Source: Agarivorans gilvus
GTDB lineage: Bacteria; Pseudomonadota; Gammaproteobacteria; Enterobacterales; Celerinatantimonadaceae
Direction: 5' to 3'
DNA length: 64,000 bases
NCBI RefSeq assembly: GCF_001420915.1
Contig: NZ_CP013021.1
Coordinates: 134,001 to 198,000 of the forward strand
Below, one piece after another: positions 62,578 through 64,000 of the stretch (positions are counted from its first letter, which is position 1; each line of letters begins with the position of its first letter). A program made the translations under genes and the position numbers. The notes beneath the pieces were generated by a model. It saw only the letters and a program-made list of their open reading frames with translations, was not told the origin of the DNA and ran no database searches.

Positions 62578-64000
62578 TTAAGCTTTAGCAGCTAAAGCGG
62601 TATCTGATTTTTTCACTAAGGCGTAGCCAAAACCAGTGATGGCGGTACCAGCAGCAATCGCTACAAGGTATAACAGTACTGGTGAAATCGCGTTAGGAAT
62701 GAATAGTACGAACAGGCCACCGTGAGGAGCCAGTAATTTAGCACCAAATAACATCGATAGGGCACCCGTTACGGCTCCACCTAGCATACAGCTTGGGATC
62801 ACGCGCATTGGATCTTTAGCGGCAAAAGGAATGGCCCCTTCAGAGATAAAGCATAGGCCAAGTACAAACGAGGCTTTACCTGCTTCACGTTCGCTTTCAA
62901 TAAACTTGTTGCGAGCTAAGAACGTTGCCAGGCCCATGCCTAGAGCGGGCACCATACCGGCAGCCATTACCGCAGCCATAGGTGCATAAGTTTGAGTGCT
63001 CAATAAGCCAACACCGAAGGTGTAAGCCGCTTTGTTTACCGGCCCACCAAGGTCGAAACACATCATGCAGCCCAAGATAATGCCCAGTAATACTGCATTG
63101 GCAGAGCCCATGTTGTTAAGGAATTCGGTGAGTCCAGTCATGGCCGCTGAAACAGGGCTTCCTACCACATAAATCATGATCAAGCCTACCGCTAGTGTTC
63201 CGAGGAAGGGCACGATCAAAATGGGTTTTAGGGCTTCCATGGAAGCGGGAAGTTTAATGTTATCCAATAACCATTTGGCCAAATAACCGGCGATAAAACC
63301 AGCAAGAATACCACCTAAGAAGCCGGCGCCAGTTGAGCTGGCTAGCATACCACCAACGAGACCAGGCGCTAAACCAGGGCGGTCAGCGATTGAGTAAGCG
63401 ATGTAACCGGCCAGTACCGGGATCATGAGTGCAAAGGCCGAACCACCACCAATGGTCATTAGCGCTGCGGCTAAAGTACCTTCTTCTTTAAAGGCTTCAA
63501 TACCAAAGATGAAAGACAGCGCGATACATAAACCACCTGCCACAACAATCGGTAGCATGTGTGATACACCTGTCATTAAGTGTTTGTAAGCACCGGTTTT
63601 TTCAGCTTTTTCCGTGCTAGGAGCAGAGCTGCTTTCGCTGCCTTGATAAACCGTAGCTTGGCTCAGTGCCGCAGCGTAGCAATCTTTGGTTTTCTTCAAG
63701 GCAAAACCGGTAGAGGTTTTATACAGCTTTTTACCTTTGAAGCGAGCTAAGTCGACTTCGATATCGGCAGCAATAATCACTAAGTCTGCTTCGGCGATTT
63801 CGGCCTCGCTTAATTGATTTTTCGCACCCACCGAACCGCGAGTTTCAATTTTAACTTGGTAACCTAGCGCTTTACCGCCTTCTTCTAAGGCTTCTGCAGC
63901 CATAAAGGTGTGAGCAACACCAGTTGGGCAGGCGGTAATGCCTACGACCTTCAATGCTGCTTCGCTGCTTGGGGCTGCTGCGGCAGTATATTCTGGGGCT
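62578..64000 (-). CDS. fruA: fructose PTS transporter subunit IIBC, N-terminally cut by window edge
   Basis: The frame is open to position 64000, so the first part of the gene is outside. What is visible starts with an Ala/Pro-rich linker, then the EIIB domain with phosphocysteine site GITACPTGVAHTFMAAEAL, VETRGSVGA-like KIETRGSVGAKNQ and ADIEVDLARFKGK, then the EIIC membrane domain (LPIVVAGGLCIALSFIFGIE, SIADRPGLAPGLVGGMLA, GLCFISEGAIPFAAKDPMR, APHGGLFVLFIPNA). This matches E. coli FruA, whose linker follows an inactive EIIB' domain. It imports fructose as fructose 1-phosphate. FruB and FruK should lie just upstream. Confidence 0.95.
   Translation of the reverse strand, partial: APEYTAAAAPSSEAALKVVGITACPTGVAHTFMAAEALEEGGKALGYQVKIETRGSVGAKNQLSEAEIAEADLVIIAADIEVDLARFKGKKLYKTSTGFALKKTKDCYAAALSQATVYQGSESSSAPSTEKAEKTGAYKHLMTGVSHMLPIVVAGGLCIALSFIFGIEAFKEEGTLAAALMTIGGGSAFALMIPVLAGYIAYSIADRPGLAPGLVGGMLASSTGAGFLGGILAGFIAGYLAKWLLDNIKLPASMEALKPILIVPFLGTLAVGLIMIYVVGSPVSAAMTGLTEFLNNMGSANAVLLGIILGCMMCFDLGGPVNKAAYTFGVGLLSTQTYAPMAAVMAAGMVPALGMGLATFLARNKFIESEREAGKASFVLGLCFISEGAIPFAAKDPMRVIPSCMLGGAVTGALSMLFGAKLLAPHGGLFVLFIPNAISPVLLYLVAIAAGTAITGFGYALVKKSDTALAAKA

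Noticed and set aside
1..64000. mobile elements, prophage, CRISPR arrays, tRNA or rRNA genes
   Set aside because: No transposase, integrase, terminal repeats, regularly spaced repeats or cloverleaf-like sequences were found on reading through the window.

Overview
The window looks like chromosomal DNA of a marine gammaproteobacterium of the Alteromonadales/Vibrionales neighbourhood. Many proteins resemble E. coli, Vibrio or Shewanella proteins (PrkA, YhdH/AcuI, OmpK, PriC, YbaM, DinG, DusC, Apt, DnaX, YbaB, NagD, LpxM, FruA), together with several lineage-typical unknown families (DUF2959, DUF2057, DUF2982, DUF2333, DUF3010, DUF1244). An Agarivorans-like organism is my guess; the sequence alone does not prove it. 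I see no rRNA, tRNA, CRISPR array, prophage or insertion sequence, so this is ordinary backbone with a few unusual genes.

Layout. 1-11.6 kb: 5' end of prkA, a possible structured small RNA, a VC_2705-type sodium:solute symporter (frame broken at a G run), a lipase-like hydrolase, acuI, a GntR/FCD regulator with a palindromic operator candidate, a periplasmic binding protein, a tandem outer-membrane phospholipase A and a FemAB-like acyltransferase. 11.9-15 kb: one protein joining an ammonium-transporter domain to PAS, GGDEF and EAL. 15-18.7 kb: leuC-leuD-leuA on the minus strand, with an unusual LeuA and no leuB. 19-28 kb: periplasmic alpha-amylase, dCMP-deaminase-like enzyme, a MerR regulator with its target promoter, DUF2959 lipoprotein, sbcDC. 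28-38 kb: ompK, ybaM, DUF2057, priC, yfcA and dinG on minus, two porins on plus, a DksA-like protein and dusC. 38-42 kb: a 37-residue membrane peptide behind an FNR-type box, then apt-dnaX-ybaB; dnaX carries a conserved-looking -1 frameshift site. 42-54 kb: asnB, a Kef-type antiporter, nagD, adenine deaminase, an ABM protein, lpxM, several DUF genes, a decayed outer-membrane-type pseudogene, yfcE, a GDSL hydrolase and yjdM. 54-64 kb: DUF294/CBS protein coupled to a DnaQ-like exonuclease, a BCCT transporter, leuE, a diguanylate cyclase with a periplasmic binding protein, an EamA transporter and fruA running off the edge.

Two points matter most for a reader. First, four otherwise conserved genes (symporter, sbcC, Kef-type antiporter, BCCT transporter) are each broken by the apparent loss of exactly one G from a plus-strand G run. 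This shared pattern suggests sequence or assembly error rather than four pseudogenes. Second, the phospholipase gene encodes two complete OMPLA barrels in one chain: the C-terminal copy keeps the catalytic His-Ser-Asn, while the N-terminal copy has Ala and Glu in place of Ser and Asn. That would be a covalently linked active/inactive pair of an enzyme known to work as a dimer.

Signalling through c-di-GMP (two proteins), exchange across the outer membrane (two porins, OmpK, the OMPLA fusion), and amino-acid, purine and carbohydrate metabolism are the main functional themes.
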